Source: CAZEAN01 sp964510225 (GTDB lineage Bacteria > Planctomycetota > Planctomycetia > Isosphaerales > Isosphaeraceae). From it: 18,710 bases of DNA. Made by a program: the position numbers and the translations under genes. The notes beneath the pieces are model-generated. The model was given only the letters and a program-made list of their open reading frames with translations, made no database searches and was not told where the DNA came from. The DNA lies in the NCBI GenBank assembly GCA_964510225.1, contig CAZEAN010000110.1, forward strand, positions 1 through 18,710. Reading direction: 5' to 3'. Below, piece after piece: positions 8,593 to 16,743 of this stretch. The stretch's first letter is position 1; each line of letters begins with the position of its first letter.

Positions 8593-9654
8593 ATGAGCTT
8601 CCCCAGATTTCAGCCACATATTGACGCATTAAGCGGCTACGTTCCCGGTGAGCAACCGCGGAATCTTGGCCAGATTATCAAACTTAACACAAATGAGAAT
8701 CCTTATCCACCATCACCTCGGGTCGCTGAAGCAATCGCCGACGCATTGAGTGATGGACGATTAGCCCGCTATCCCGACCCAACAGGTACGGCGTTCCGGG
8801 AAGCGGTCGCCCGTCGTCACGGGATTACGCCGGAGATGGTTCTCGCAGGGAATGGATCAGACGACTGTCTTACAATTCTCAACCGAGCCTTCGCCGGTCC
8901 AGGTGAACAGATTGCCTACCCGACACCAAGTTATGTCTTATATCGAACTTTGGCACGAATCCAGAACGCCGAACCGATTGAAATCCCTTTCGACGATGAT
9001 TGGTCATTAACCTCCGATACTTTTGCTGCCACCTCAGCGAAGCTTGCGTTTCTGGCAAACCCGAATAGCCCCTCGGGGACTGTCCTCTCACCAGATCAGG
9101 TCGCGGATCTCGCCTTCCGATTCAAAGGCGCTTTTGTCGTCGATGAAGCGTATGCCGATTTTGCCAAGGACAACTGTATTCGGTTAGTGAACGAACTCCC
9201 CAATCTGATGGTGACTAGGACATTGAGCAAAGGGTACAGTCTCGCGGGGCTCCGGATTGGTTACTTGATCGCACGACCTGAGGTGGTAGCGGGTCTAAAC
9301 AAAGTCAAAGATTCTTACAACTGTGATACGTTAAGCCTGCTTGGTGGTGCAGCAGCGCTAGATGATGTTGATTGGTTCACCGAGATGCGCAAAAAAGTAC
9401 TCCGAACCCGGGAACGACTGACCGACGGAGTCCGAGCGCTCGGCTACAGCGTTCCCACCAGTCACGGCAATTTTGTCTGGTGTCAGGATGGTCCCTCTGC
9501 TCGTGCAGTATTCGAAGCACTCAAGGAGCGCCAGATTTTTGTTCGACTGATGAGTTATCCCGGTCGCCCCGAGGGCCTCCGACTCAGCGTCGGCACTGAT
9601 CCGCAAGTTGACCTGCTTCTCAGTGCCCTCGGAGAAATCGTCAGAAGCCTCTAA
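8593..9654 (+). CDS. hisC: Histidinol-phosphate aminotransferase
   Basis: A 353-residue class I/II PLP-dependent aminotransferase converting imidazole acetol phosphate and glutamate to histidinol phosphate and 2-oxoglutarate. The N-terminus FQPHIDALSGYVPGEQP and LNTNENPYPPSP are typical of HisC. PLP contacts include N157 (ANPNSPSG), D184 and Y187 (VDEAYADF) and the Schiff-base lysine K213 (TLSKGYSLAGLRIGY). The substrate-carboxylate arginine is R330 in GLRLSVGT. I chose the ATG at 8593 because homologues begin near this point. A GTG at 8569 in the same frame would add eight residues but has no ribosome binding site. It probably works with HisD from the same cluster. It ends 57 bases before a convergent gene. 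Confidence 0.95.
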   Translation: MSFPRFQPHIDALSGYVPGEQPRNLGQIIKLNTNENPYPPSPRVAEAIADALSDGRLARYPDPTGTAFREAVARRHGITPEMVLAGNGSDDCLTILNRAFAGPGEQIAYPTPSYVLYRTLARIQNAEPIEIPFDDDWSLTSDTFAATSAKLAFLANPNSPSGTVLSPDQVADLAFRFKGAFVVDEAYADFAKDNCIRLVNELPNLMVTRTLSKGYSLAGLRIGYLIARPEVVAGLNKVKDSYNCDTLSLLGGAAALDDVDWFTEMRKKVLRTRERLTDGVRALGYSVPTSHGNFVWCQDGPSARAVFEALKERQIFVRLMSYPGRPEGLRLSVGTDPQVDLLLSALGEIVRSL

Positions 9655-9711
9655 GCGAGTGGCATGGCTCTTCATCTGATTAATAAATTACCAATCGCAT
9701 CTCTTGAGCAT

Positions 9712-10377
9712 TTAGACCTGCTCGACCCAGGCCTCAGCTTCCGTCATCGCTTGGTTCATACTCTGCTCTACTTCCTGCCGGTAATGTTCGATGGTGGTCC
9801 GATCTGCATCAGACGGCACCGTGATTGGTTTCGGAGTCACGCAGCACGCGGGCTGGAACGGCCGAGGGACAGCGAACCGATCCCAACTTTGGGCACGCCA
9901 AGGTCGTTTAAAAGCCATCCCTGCACCAACAATGGGCCAACCGATTCGACTTGCAAGATAGATTAGGCCCTGATGGACATGACGCCGCGGGCCCCGAGGA
10001 CCGTCGGGAGTCACACAGAGATTCCCGTGTTGGATACGTCCCAGCATCTCCCGGAGCGCTCGGGCACCACCTCGGGTGGTCGATCCCCGGACAACGCCAA
10101 AGCCAAGCTGCTTTACAATCCGTGTAATGTACTCGCCGTCGCGGTGGTCGCTGATCAAGATCTGCATCTCGGGCCATGCCCAGTAGTAAGCTGGAAACAG
10201 CATCACTTCATGAAAGAACGCATAAATGTAGCGATTACCAAGACGTCGCGCGACCTCCGGATTGACCATCGGGTCTTCATATCGAAAGTGAAACTGGTTG
10301 GTTCCTACGAGCCGGCGAACCGAGAACGCTCCTAGACTCCCAACCGTAGCAAACAAGACCGGGTGCTGGATCTTCAT
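9712..10377 (-). CDS. DUF374 lysophospholipid acyltransferase-like protein
   Basis: A 221-residue protein of the DUF374 group, related to the LpxL/PlsC-like acyltransferases. Typical features are an N-terminal hydrophobic segment, the FFHEVMLFPAYY region with H56 as likely catalytic base, SDHRDGEYITRIVKQLGFGVVRGSTTRGG (about 76-104), VTPDGPRGPR (122-131) and a following HQGLIYLAS-GWPIV. Family members are expected to acylate a lipid at the inner membrane, perhaps lipid A or a lysophospholipid; the true substrate is not established. The ATG at 10377 is chosen over the longer frame start at 10443 because GGGAGG lies eight bases upstream and the family's N-terminus aligns here. It converges with hisC and lies downstream of htrA, but an intrinsic terminator separates them. 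Confidence 0.85.
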   Translation of the reverse strand: MKIQHPVLFATVGSLGAFSVRRLVGTNQFHFRYEDPMVNPEVARRLGNRYIYAFFHEVMLFPAYYWAWPEMQILISDHRDGEYITRIVKQLGFGVVRGSTTRGGARALREMLGRIQHGNLCVTPDGPRGPRRHVHQGLIYLASRIGWPIVGAGMAFKRPWRAQSWDRFAVPRPFQPACCVTPKPITVPSDADRTTIEHYRQEVEQSMNQAMTEAEAWVEQV

Positions 10378-10573
10378 CGGCTGAGCCTCCCTGCGTAGCC
10401 TCGATTTCTGCCAAACATGATCAGAATCATTGTCACCAGCCAAGAATCATATCGGACCCTAACCAAATCGAGCGATCTTGCCCAGAGATAGTTTTTGTTC
10501 TTGGAAAATCCGGACATCACGAAAAAAGCACATTCGTGCCACATACCAAAATTAGAGGAAAAACCCAATAAAG

Positions 10574-10609
10574 CTTATCAAATGTCTGAATAACTTAAGA
10601 TTTGATAAG
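10574..10609. repeat. Perfect 10-base inverted repeat in AT-rich spacer
   Basis: CTTATCAAAT (10574-10583) and ATTTGATAAG (10600-10609) are exact reverse complements separated by 16 bases. The arms are AT-rich, so the hairpin would be weak as RNA, and a dimeric protein binding site is the alternative. It sits between the htrA terminator and the DUF374 gene. Confidence 0.6.
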
Positions 10610-10629
10610 AATCAACAAAGTAGATAATC

Positions 10630-10667
10630 AAAAAAGCTGCACGCCGACTTCGGTTCAACGTGCAGCT
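10630..10667 (-). terminator. Intrinsic terminator of htrA
   Basis: Read on the minus strand, AGCTGCACG pairs perfectly with CGTGCAGCT (arms 10659-10667 and 10635-10643) across a 15-base loop, and the stem runs directly into TTTTTT. It starts 38 bases past the htrA stop codon, exactly where a rho-independent terminator is expected. Confidence 0.88.
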
Positions 10668-10704
10668 AGAATTCGGTTCTGAATGCCGGTTACAAATAGC
10701 GCAA

Positions 10705-12240
10705 TCAATCATCCGTTGACAATGTAACGTAATCGTATGCACCACTAGGCTTGAGAATGATCAACGTCAACGCGTCTTGTTGGAGAGCCATCTGCCCGAG
10801 CATTCTCGGATCTGTGATGGACCGTCTACGCTGATCAACCACAACCCTGGTAATAATGTCGCCAGCTTCAACACCCGCCTTTGCGGCAGGAGAATCTTCC
10901 GCGACCTCCTGGACATAGATTCCTTCGACTTCTTCATCAAGACCATAGCGATCGACAAGCTCTGGCGTGATTGCAGAAACGACGAGGCCGTAGTCTGCAA
11001 TCGAGACGATTTCAAGTCGACGACCGGGACCACGGGGATCACCGACGCTTGCGAGGAGTTCGGTATCCATTGGCTCCAGGGTCACTTGAGTCGTCCGAGT
11101 CTGACCGTCACGAAGGTAGGTCAGCGAGTAAGATTGATTAGGCTGACTCCTCGAAACGTCGAAACGGAAATCGGGAGAACTGGTCACGGGGCGATCTCTA
11201 AACCCGATGATGATGTCACCAGCCTTCAGCCCAGCCTCATCAGCGGGCCCGTCTCGGAGAACGTCGGCAACAAAGATTCCGACACGTCCCTCGGGGATCC
11301 CGCGGGCCTCCGCCTCTTCAGTGGGGACTTGACTAATCCGGACCCCAAGTTGAGCACGCTGTACTTCGCCAGACTCGATGATCGCGTCGGCAACGTAGGT
11401 CGCGAGGTCGATTGGAATCGCAAAGCCAACTCCTGCATTGGAACGGCTCTGAGTCGCAATCGCCGAGTTGATCCCGATCACCCGACCTTGAATGTCCACC
11501 AAAGGACCACCCGAGTTCCCCGGGTTGATGGCGGCATCCGTCTGGATGAAGTCTTCGTAACCATTCTGTCCGAGAATTCCAACGGTCGTTCGGTGTGTCG
11601 CGGAAATGATCCCCGCAGTGACCGTCTGTTGAAGTCCAAACGGAGAACCAATTGCCATCACCCATTGGCCAACCTTCAGATCTTCACTACTACCAATTGC
11701 TACCGGAGTGACCTGACGATTGGACACTTTTACTACGGCGAGGTCAGTTTGGGGATCAAGCCCTACAACCTCGGCGGGGAGGACAGTCCCATCGGCAAAG
11801 GTCACCTCAATGGCACCATCACGTGCGTTCTCAACCACATGGTTGTTCGTGAGAATATGCCCTTCTCGGTCGTAAACCACTCCGGATCCACTACCGACAA
11901 TCGTCTGTTGTGGCTCGAATCGGAATCCTTCCGGAAGTCTGTTCCCGAACTCGCGGAAGAAGCGTTCAAAATCTTCTGGAGTCATTGGCTGACCGTTCGG
12001 CCCTCGGAATCCGCCTCCCGCGCCGGTTCGGACACGTTGCGTTGTGATCTGGACAACGGAGGGACCGACGAACTCAGCGACGGCTTCGAATGCAGATGAG
12101 AGAGTCCGGGCTTCACGGATCCCTTCTTGAGGAATCGGTGTCTCCTGGGGAGCTGCGGGGAGCATCCGCGACCATTGTGAGCCAACCAAGGCAATGACCG
12201 CGACGGCTAGCGCAACCCACGAAATGACTTCACGCTTCAT
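10705..12240 (-). CDS. HtrA/Deg-family periplasmic serine protease with two PDZ domains
   Basis: A 511-residue trypsin-like protease of the DegP/DegQ type for envelope protein quality control. An N-terminal membrane anchor or signal (about 6-22) is followed by the protease domain. Its catalytic triad is H134 (TNNHVVEN), D166 (QTDLAVV) and S243 (NPGNSGGPL). PDZ1 spans about 297-390 (LGVRIS...GPADEAGLKAGDII), PDZ2 about 409-505 (DSPAAKAGVEAGDII). A Gly- and Phe-rich loop (73-112) before the protease core resembles the regulatory LA loop. Start: ATG at 12240, with GAGGAG eleven bases upstream; a GTG four codons earlier lies too close to that site. It is likely monocistronic, with a candidate promoter at 12292-12320 and a terminator at 10630-10667. 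Confidence 0.95.
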   Translation of the reverse strand: MKREVISWVALAVAVIALVGSQWSRMLPAAPQETPIPQEGIREARTLSSAFEAVAEFVGPSVVQITTQRVRTGAGGGFRGPNGQPMTPEDFERFFREFGNRLPEGFRFEPQQTIVGSGSGVVYDREGHILTNNHVVENARDGAIEVTFADGTVLPAEVVGLDPQTDLAVVKVSNRQVTPVAIGSSEDLKVGQWVMAIGSPFGLQQTVTAGIISATHRTTVGILGQNGYEDFIQTDAAINPGNSGGPLVDIQGRVIGINSAIATQSRSNAGVGFAIPIDLATYVADAIIESGEVQRAQLGVRISQVPTEEAEARGIPEGRVGIFVADVLRDGPADEAGLKAGDIIIGFRDRPVTSSPDFRFDVSRSQPNQSYSLTYLRDGQTRTTQVTLEPMDTELLASVGDPRGPGRRLEIVSIADYGLVVSAITPELVDRYGLDEEVEGIYVQEVAEDSPAAKAGVEAGDIITRVVVDQRRRSITDPRMLGQMALQQDALTLIILKPSGAYDYVTLSTDD

Positions 12241-12291
12241 CGTAACGTACACTCCTCTTTGAAATTCTCTCTGAAGTCGTCGAGCAGACCG

Positions 12292-12320
12292 ATTTAAAAA
12301 TTGGACGGGATGACCTTCAA
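12292..12320 (-). promoter_or_regulatory. Candidate promoter of htrA
   Basis: On the minus strand, TTGAAG (12315-12320) and TTAAAT (12292-12297) are spaced 17 bases apart, about 50 bases upstream of the start codon. Each box matches the sigma70 consensus at four of six positions. Many htrA genes use envelope-stress sigma factors instead, and I cannot exclude that here. Confidence 0.35.
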
Positions 12321-12530
12321 CTAGTCATCGATGATCAAGCTGACTCTTCAGATCGCTGTCTCTCAATACGATGGAATTCTCATGAAAGTTTCGACTCTTC
12401 CGACACCATTCACGGAATCTATAGAGAAATTCGGATTGCTGAAGAGGTTATTTTTCGGATACTCTGAACCATTCTAGACGAAATCGGCGGTTACGTCTTT
12501 CGTTATTGCTAGGATTGGTTGCGATTTCCG

Positions 12531-13646
12531 ATGAACCGAGGGAGCCGAGTGCGTGGTTTTGATCCCCGAGACCAATCTCCAGAAGCACTTCTTTATTTAG
12601 CGTCAAGTCGTTCCGTTTCGGAGGGAGGAGCTCGGCGACTTCTCAAGGCGATTCTGGGGTTCGGAATCCATGAGCCGACTCGCTGGACACGCGAGTTTCA
12701 AGTAGCGGGCCGTCTTATTGAGGATTGGCCGCCATTACGACGACTGGAACTCATCCGAGTTGACTCTTCCCCCGTCGACGGATTCCAAAAGCTACTCTTG
12801 CAAACCGAAGACCATCTAGAGGTCGAAACAGTCTTGATTCCGCTCCAGAAAGAGGGAGCGGTTAGCCTCTGTCTCTCGAGTCAGGTCGGCTGCGCGATGG
12901 GCTGCACCTTTTGTGCCACCTCCCGGATGCCCAAGCGACGAAACCTGGAGACTTGGGAGATCGTCGACCAATGGATTCAAGCGCGCGAGATCGTCCAATC
13001 GCAGGGACGTCGGGTGACCGGAACCGTTTTCATGGGGATGGGCGAGCCGTTCCTGAACTATGACCGGGTTATGACCGCGATTGAACTACTCCGTTCGCCC
13101 TTTGGTGGCTCCCTCGCCGCGAAGTCGATGACAGTGAGCACAGTCGGGTTGGTCCCCGAAATCGACCGGTTCACGCGAGAGGAACGCCGAGTCCGGCTTG
13201 CGATTAGCCTTGGGGCACCGACAGACGAAAAACGCGCGGTCGTGGTTCCGATTGCGGCGAGAACTCCCATCAGCGAGGTGATGGCGGCGGCAAAACGTCA
13301 TGGTCAATCTCGGCAGGGGCGTGTGATGCTGACCTATGTCTGCATCTCAGGGTTCAATGTGGGTCCGGAAGATGCCCAGGCCCTCGCCGAATTGGTAGGC
13401 GAGACACCAGTTCAACTTCACCTGATCGATGTCACCGATCCCACCGGGCGGTTCCAGCCGCCCGGCCCCGAAGAGCTGCATCGATTCCGGGACGCGTTGA
13501 CTAAACACCTCGGCCAACCGGTGATCCGGCGCTATTCTGGGGGCGCTGACATCCAAGCAGCCTGCGGGACGCTCGCAGGTCGCAAGATACCTTCAGTATC
13601 GTCGGAACCTCAGAATCCAGTCACATCACTTCGGATCTTATCTTAA
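12531..13646 (+). CDS. RlmN/Cfr-family radical SAM methyltransferase (divergent)
   Basis: A 371-residue radical SAM enzyme. The CxxxCxxC cluster motif is GCAMGCTFC with C121, C125 and C128. The two extra cysteines needed for the RlmN/Cfr ping-pong methyl transfer are also present: C114 (LCLSSQVGC) and C345 (ADIQAACGTLAG). FMGMGEP (167-173) and STVGLVP are likewise family hallmarks. RlmN methylates C2 of A2503 in 23S rRNA and of A37 in some tRNAs. The sequence is divergent: the N-terminus lacks the usual RlmN helical pattern, and the normally strong SLHAPND motif is SLGAPTD (227-232). This may be a planctomycete paralogue with another RNA target. The ATG at 12531 is preferred over a TTG four codons earlier; neither has a strong binding site. 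The 3' end overlaps the convergent gene by 9 bases. Confidence 0.85.
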   Translation: MNRGSRVRGFDPRDQSPEALLYLASSRSVSEGGARRLLKAILGFGIHEPTRWTREFQVAGRLIEDWPPLRRLELIRVDSSPVDGFQKLLLQTEDHLEVETVLIPLQKEGAVSLCLSSQVGCAMGCTFCATSRMPKRRNLETWEIVDQWIQAREIVQSQGRRVTGTVFMGMGEPFLNYDRVMTAIELLRSPFGGSLAAKSMTVSTVGLVPEIDRFTREERRVRLAISLGAPTDEKRAVVVPIAARTPISEVMAAAKRHGQSRQGRVMLTYVCISGFNVGPEDAQALAELVGETPVQLHLIDVTDPTGRFQPPGPEELHRFRDALTKHLGQPVIRRYSGGADIQAACGTLAGRKIPSVSSEPQNPVTSLRILS

Positions 13647-14939
13647 GAATCGTTGTTGGAGCCGTTGGGTGAGGCTTTGGATCCTGCTCTGCGGTTCCCG
13701 ACCGTCATCGAGCGGCAGACCGCCAACGCGAATCACCGGGTCGGTAAACGTCCCCGTAATCTCAAGCCTTAACAGATCATCCGGACTGAGGCCGAGTTCG
13801 GCCAAGAGTGCCACGGCTTGGGGGTCGAACTGCCGACCCATCCACTCTTGGTCAAGCTGATACCTCATCCGGCCATCAAACAAGGCACCACCACGAAGGA
13901 CAATCGCCGTCCCCCCAAGTTCAAGTCGTAGCGCAGAACTGAGGATCGCGCGATCCTCAATCTTGAAGGCGCTCCGGAGCGTCCCGATCTTTCCGTAGCC
14001 CGTTAATGGCAGGACCCGAGCGAGATCATTGAGAAGGGATGAGCCATCGAGGCGGATCGGGTCAACCTTCAAGGTCCCTCGGCCGGTAACGGTGTCCCAG
14101 AACGACCCCGAAGTCGGACCACCCCCGGCCAATTCGAGTTCAAGATCGAGTCGACCGTCCACCGAATGCTCTGCGCCGGGGAGGAATGGAAGAAGATAAC
14201 GCAAGAGCCCGAGTTCGTTCGTGAGATGGACTTTATCGAGGTTGAGGTGACCCGAGAAGCTCGGCGCGTCGCCACGCTCAATCGCAGCACTGAGCGCAAA
14301 TTGGCCGCCACTTTCTAGGGCGCCCTCGAGACGATCAATCAGAATCGTCCCCTCTTCGACTGCTCCTAATCCTTGTAATTCTTGGACGACGATGGCGGTC
14401 GTGGACTGTTCATCGATGATCGCAATCCGTCCTTCTTCGATCATGAACCGAACGCGGTCCTTACTGTCGGCCATATCGTCGGCCGTCGCTGTAAGCTCAA
14501 GCTTTCTCGGAACATCGGTCGTTGACGATTGCTTGAGAAAGAAGAGTGGTGGCAGTGATTCGCCTTCACGACGGACAAGCCTCAAGTCGAGTCCACGGAG
14601 GGAGACCCGGCCTGGAACGGCGTGACCGATGAACAACTCCCCGAGGCTGAGGTCGATTTCGACCCGCTCGGCACTGACCCAAGACCCCGCTGCAACTCCT
14701 TCCGCGTCCGAGTCCCAGAGGCTCACGCCTTGGACCTTGATCCCACCAAGAGGGCCGATCCAGACCGCATCAACCGACGCAGGACAGCCAGTGGCTGCTT
14801 CAAGTTTCTCTTCAATTATTAGGCGGAGATGCTCGGTCGGTATGAGGAGCAGGACCGCCCCCCAGAAGATCGGCGGTAGCAGGAGAAGTCCGAGCCATCG
14901 ATACCGACGGTTCCGTTTCCGCGCAGTGCGACCAGGCAT
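13638..14939 (-). CDS. AsmA-like envelope protein
   Basis: A 433-residue protein with a basic N-terminus (RTARKRNRRYRW), one membrane helix (about 15-33) and a long beta-rich remainder. The start of the outer part, PTEHLRLIIEEKLEAATG followed by VWIGPLGGIKVQGVSL, is the pattern seen after the anchor in AsmA/TamB-type proteins. The C-terminal stretch GTLKVDPIRLDGSSLLNDL to RLELGGTAIVLRGG resembles the AsmA C-terminal region. Such proteins are thought to help lipids reach the outer membrane. The ATG at 14939 is chosen because GGAGAGG lies six bases upstream; the frame is open to a GTG at 15017. No partner gene is adjacent. Family assignment is moderate. Confidence 0.65.
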   Translation of the reverse strand: MPGRTARKRNRRYRWLGLLLLPPIFWGAVLLLIPTEHLRLIIEEKLEAATGCPASVDAVWIGPLGGIKVQGVSLWDSDAEGVAAGSWVSAERVEIDLSLGELFIGHAVPGRVSLRGLDLRLVRREGESLPPLFFLKQSSTTDVPRKLELTATADDMADSKDRVRFMIEEGRIAIIDEQSTTAIVVQELQGLGAVEEGTILIDRLEGALESGGQFALSAAIERGDAPSFSGHLNLDKVHLTNELGLLRYLLPFLPGAEHSVDGRLDLELELAGGGPTSGSFWDTVTGRGTLKVDPIRLDGSSLLNDLARVLPLTGYGKIGTLRSAFKIEDRAILSSALRLELGGTAIVLRGGALFDGRMRYQLDQEWMGRQFDPQAVALLAELGLSPDDLLRLEITGTFTDPVIRVGGLPLDDGREPQSRIQSLTQRLQQRFLR

Positions 14940-15136
14940 CCGTCGCCTCTCCTCTCGCGAGGTGGTATCCCGCTTTTGAGCCCTAAATCGCGCGGACCCT
15001 AACCGATGCCCGCTCACTTCGCAACGCGAACTTAGTTCATGATCCCCTTGAGATCGTTAAATCCGACGATTCAAGTTTTCGTCTGGATCTGCACCAGCTA
15101 GCGCGGCCCACAACGACGGATGTCTAATACCCTGAT

Positions 15137-15175
15137 CCTTTGTCGGTCGCGCTGCGAGGACCCACGCGACAAAGG
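15137..15175. repeat. Nested hairpin between the AsmA-like and coiled-coil genes
   Basis: CCTTTGTC (15137-15144) pairs with GACAAAGG (15168-15175), and inside it GGTC (15145-15148) pairs with GACC (15159-15162). No T-run follows on the minus strand, so it is not a classical intrinsic terminator, although its place just past the minus-strand coiled-coil gene fits an end-of-transcript structure. Confidence 0.5.
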
Positions 15176-15188
15176 CTCTATCGCCATT

Positions 15189-15545
15189 TTATCGCTTTGA
15201 ATTCAACAAATCTAATTGAATTTTAACTGAATCAAGCTGCTTGGAGAGCTGTGCAATCGACTGCGTTAGATGTTGTTTGATGCTTCTCTCCATTTCATTT
15301 AGTCTCGCTTCGTGAACCTCAAGATCATCAGAAAGACTTTCATAGTTTAGTTGATGAGATCTGTGAACCTTATTGATAACATCGTGAAACTCAGCTAACT
15401 CCCGAGTTAATTGCGCTGTCCGTGCGATCTGCTCGAGACGTTTTTCCGATTGCGAACCCACTGGCCCAGCAACTTGCTGCTGTGCAGTATTGGGGACACT
15501 CAAGACCATGTTCTTCCTTGGGTCACTTGAGCGGCCGTTGGGCAT
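15189..15545 (-). CDS. Hypothetical small coiled-coil protein
   Basis: A 118-residue protein that I do not recognise. About the first 35 residues are polar and probably disordered. From about 36 to the end it is an almost continuous heptad-type helix rich in L, E, Q, S and K, such as LEQIARTAQLTRELAEFHDV and the C-terminal QLSKQLDSVKIQLDLL, so it should form a coiled-coil oligomer. No signal peptide or membrane segment is present. The start is secure: ATG at 15545 with GAGGAG six bases upstream. It lies 142 bases downstream of intI on the same strand, so it could be read through from intI. Whether it is tied to the integron or simply marks the old chromosomal flank is unknown. Confidence 0.7.
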   Translation of the reverse strand: MPNGRSSDPRKNMVLSVPNTAQQQVAGPVGSQSEKRLEQIARTAQLTRELAEFHDVINKVHRSHQLNYESLSDDLEVHEARLNEMERSIKQHLTQSIAQLSKQLDSVKIQLDLLNSKR

Positions 15546-15687
15546 CTTAAACTCCTCAAACCAATCGGTGTTGATTGTTCTGGAGTCAATAGTGGCAACC
15601 TTGTTTGTTATAGGCGGATCATCTCAGGTCTGGTAGTCGCGAGATCGTGAAGAGATCGACTCAAGAGGAGGCAACCACGCATCTTGG

Positions 15688-16641
15688 TCACGAATCGAGC
15701 GGGCTGCGGACACCGAAGGGGCCGGTCTGCAGGACATGGGTATAGATCATGGTCGTTCGGACGTCAGAGTGTCCGAGAAGTTCCTGGACGGTCCGGATAT
15801 CGGTTCCGGATTCGAGCAAATGGGTGGCGAAGCTGTGTCGGAAGGTGTGGCAACTGGCGGGCTTGCTGATCTTCGCGAGGCGAACTGCTTTCGTCACCGC
15901 CTTCTGCAAGCCAGATTCGGAGAGGTGGTGACGTCGGACGATGTTCGATCGAGGATCGATGCCGCACTTAGAGGCTGGGAAAACGTATTGCCAACCGATG
16001 CTCCGGTCGGCGTTTGGGTATTTCTTCGCCAGCGAATGTGGAAGATAAACTCGGCCGTGCCCGTTGGCGAGGTCGGATTCATGCAAGGCTTGAGCATGTT
16101 CGATCTGTCGTCGGAGCGGATCGGTGAGTGAGTTTGGAAGCAGTGTTGTCCGATCCTTTTGGCCTTTACCGTCACGAATCACCAGATGCCGTTGGTCGAA
16201 ATCAACATCCTTGATCCTGAGTCGAGCACATTCGAGGAGTCGGAGCCCCGCGCCATAGAGCAGACTCGCCATCAACCACTTCTCACCTGTGAGATGAGCC
16301 AGCACACGACGAACCTCTTCGCGAGTCAGCACGACCGGCAACCGCTCCGGCCGCTTTGCCCGAACCGCCGACCCAAGTTCCTCTAATGGCCGCTTAAGCA
16401 CGACTTTGTAGAGGAACAAGAGTGCATTGAGCGCCTGGTTTTGAGTTGACGCTGCGACGTCGCGTTCCACAGCGAGGTATGTTAAGAAGTCCCTGACTTC
16501 CTGCTCACCCATCGTTTCCGGATGCCGTTTCTGATGGAAGAGGATGAACTTCTTGATCCAATCCACATACGCATCCTCCGTCCTGATGCTGTAATGACAG
16601 ACCCTGACCGCCTCTCTGACCCGATCCAATAGCTTCGCCAC
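15688..16641 (-). CDS. intI: Integron integrase (tyrosine recombinase)
   Basis: A 317-residue integrase that inserts and excises cassettes by recombining attI with folded single-stranded attC sites. The N-terminal SAM-like domain is at about 1-90. The catalytic domain has R134 (GAGLRLLECARL), K159 or K162 (GKGQKDR), H265 and R268 (CHTFRHSFATHLL), H291 (LLGHSDVRTTMIY) and nucleophile Y300. The decisive feature is the IntI-specific patch at about 187-238, with ESDLANGHGRVYLPHSLAKKYP, WQYVFPA and DPRSNIVRRHH, which is absent from XerC/D. The C-terminus THVLQTGPFGVRSPLD is also typical, so the gene is full length. The start is a GTG without a good ribosome binding site. It diverges from the cassette array and has a candidate promoter at 16698-16726. 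Confidence 0.95.
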   Translation of the reverse strand: MAKLLDRVREAVRVCHYSIRTEDAYVDWIKKFILFHQKRHPETMGEQEVRDFLTYLAVERDVAASTQNQALNALLFLYKVVLKRPLEELGSAVRAKRPERLPVVLTREEVRRVLAHLTGEKWLMASLLYGAGLRLLECARLRIKDVDFDQRHLVIRDGKGQKDRTTLLPNSLTDPLRRQIEHAQALHESDLANGHGRVYLPHSLAKKYPNADRSIGWQYVFPASKCGIDPRSNIVRRHHLSESGLQKAVTKAVRLAKISKPASCHTFRHSFATHLLESGTDIRTVQELLGHSDVRTTMIYTHVLQTGPFGVRSPLDS

Positions 16642-16681
16642 CTTCGCACGCCCCCGATTTTCCAGCTATCTGACGACGCTC

Positions 16682-16710
16682 TTGCAATTCTAGAACGATT
16701 ACATCAGAAT
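16682..16710 (+). promoter_or_regulatory. Candidate cassette promoter (Pc-like)
   Basis: TTGCAA (16682-16687) and CAGAAT (16705-16710) are 17 bases apart and point into the array, with four of six matches in each box. This would be the usual place for a Pc between intI and attI. It overlaps the predicted intI promoter head-on. Tentative. Confidence 0.3.
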
Positions 16711-16726
16711 CAAGTCCACTGTTCAA
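16698..16726 (-). promoter_or_regulatory. Candidate intI promoter
   Basis: On the minus strand, TTGAAC (16721-16726) and TGTAAT (16698-16703) are spaced exactly 17 bases apart. The -10 box matches the consensus at five of six positions, the -35 box at four. The start codon at 16641 would then follow a leader of roughly 50 bases. Confidence 0.5.
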
Positions 16727-16743
16727 ATTAGATGGATCAACTT

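Larger units (their letters stand above)
10378..10704. other. AT-rich spacer between htrA and the DUF374 gene
   Basis: No gene seen. The sequence is visibly richer in A and T than the flanking genes. It holds the htrA terminator (10630-10667), a perfect 10-base inverted repeat (10574-10609), and a small GCAC-loop-GTGC hairpin followed by six T on the minus strand near 10522-10539. It must also contain the promoter of the DUF374 gene, which I could not place with confidence. Confidence 0.5.

Noticed and set aside
10522..10539. GCAC-loop-GTGC hairpin followed by six T on the minus strand
   Set aside because: A four-base stem is too weak for an intrinsic terminator, and a far better one already ends htrA nearby.
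10777..12099. Long plus-strand open frame of 440 codons antisense to htrA
   Set aside because: It mirrors the protease gene, has no recognisable domain and no ribosome binding site; the minus-strand HtrA with its full catalytic triad is clearly the real gene.
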